11,581 nucleotides of DNA from Candidatus Curtissbacteria bacterium RIFCSPHIGHO2_01_FULL_41_11 (GTDB lineage: Bacteria > Patescibacteriota > Microgenomatia > Curtissbacterales > GWA2-41-24), in assembly GCA_001776335.1 (NCBI GenBank), contig MFAZ01000040.1, positions 39,608 through 51,188 on the forward strand, written 5' to 3'. Made by a program: the position numbers and the translations under genes. This document shows, one piece after another, positions 11,573 through 11,581 of the stretch. Within the stretch, counting starts at the first letter, position 1. Each line of letters starts with the position of its first letter. Below the pieces are notes generated by a model. The model made no database searches and had not been told where the DNA came from. It worked only from the letters and a program-made list of their open reading frames with translations.

Positions 11573-11581
11573 ATGAAGCTA
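11573..11581 (+). CDS. possible start of a gene cut by the window edge
   Basis: Only ATG AAG CTA (Met-Lys-Leu) is visible. The Met-Lys-Leu opening would suit a signal peptide, and the -10 box at 11560-11565 is correctly placed for a leaderless start. With three codons nothing more can be said. Confidence 0.25.

Overview
The window looks like a fragment of a Candidatus Patescibacteria (CPR) genome, most likely from the Microgenomates side. This is an inference from style, not from a marker gene. The support is low to moderate GC, short intergenic gaps, short proteins, several membrane or secreted proteins with Pro/Ser/Thr linkers, a stand-alone MgtE membrane domain, and short repeats carried inside open reading frames. 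Genes use the standard code. No rRNA, tRNA, CRISPR array, transposase or phage gene is visible.

Layout. Positions 2-1090 hold the 3' end of a plus-strand membrane glycosyltransferase, closed by a hairpin. Facing it is a minus-strand cluster (3994 down to 1142): a lipid- or membrane-anchored SGNH hydrolase, a GT39/ArnT-like glycosyltransferase and the methionine sulfoxide reductase MsrA. A divergent promoter region (3995-4083) separates this from a full-length transketolase of the animal type (4084-5967). Next come a minus-strand PH-like-domain protein (6022-6471), a repeat-bearing divergent control region (6472-6710), a Crp/Fnr regulator (6711-7370), a convergent SAM methyltransferase (7360-8040) and a divergent second SGNH hydrolase (8085-9350). 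The right end has a strong terminator, a YkuK-type RNase H-like protein (9548-10039), an MgtE-domain membrane protein (10216-10776), paired terminators and a minus-strand secreted, membrane-anchored protein (10907-11503). Another plus-strand gene may start at 11573.

How it fits together. Two GT39-type enzymes and two SGNH hydrolases suggest sugar and acyl decoration of the cell envelope. MsrA repairs oxidised methionines. Transketolase serves the non-oxidative pentose phosphate pathway, which supplies much of carbon metabolism in these reduced genomes. The Crp/Fnr protein is the only transcription factor seen and probably regulates itself and the divergent PH-like gene.

Two patterns cut across the window. 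First, most genes lack a Shine-Dalgarno sequence and instead have a -10 box (often extended, TGn-TAnAAT) 0 to about 17 bases before the start codon, so leaderless or near-leaderless transcripts look like the rule. Second, short repeats (the heptamer AAAGTTC and the palindrome TCCGCC-N4-GGCGGA) sit in frame inside transketolase, MsrA and the glycosyltransferase, where they add surface-loop peptides to otherwise conserved enzymes.
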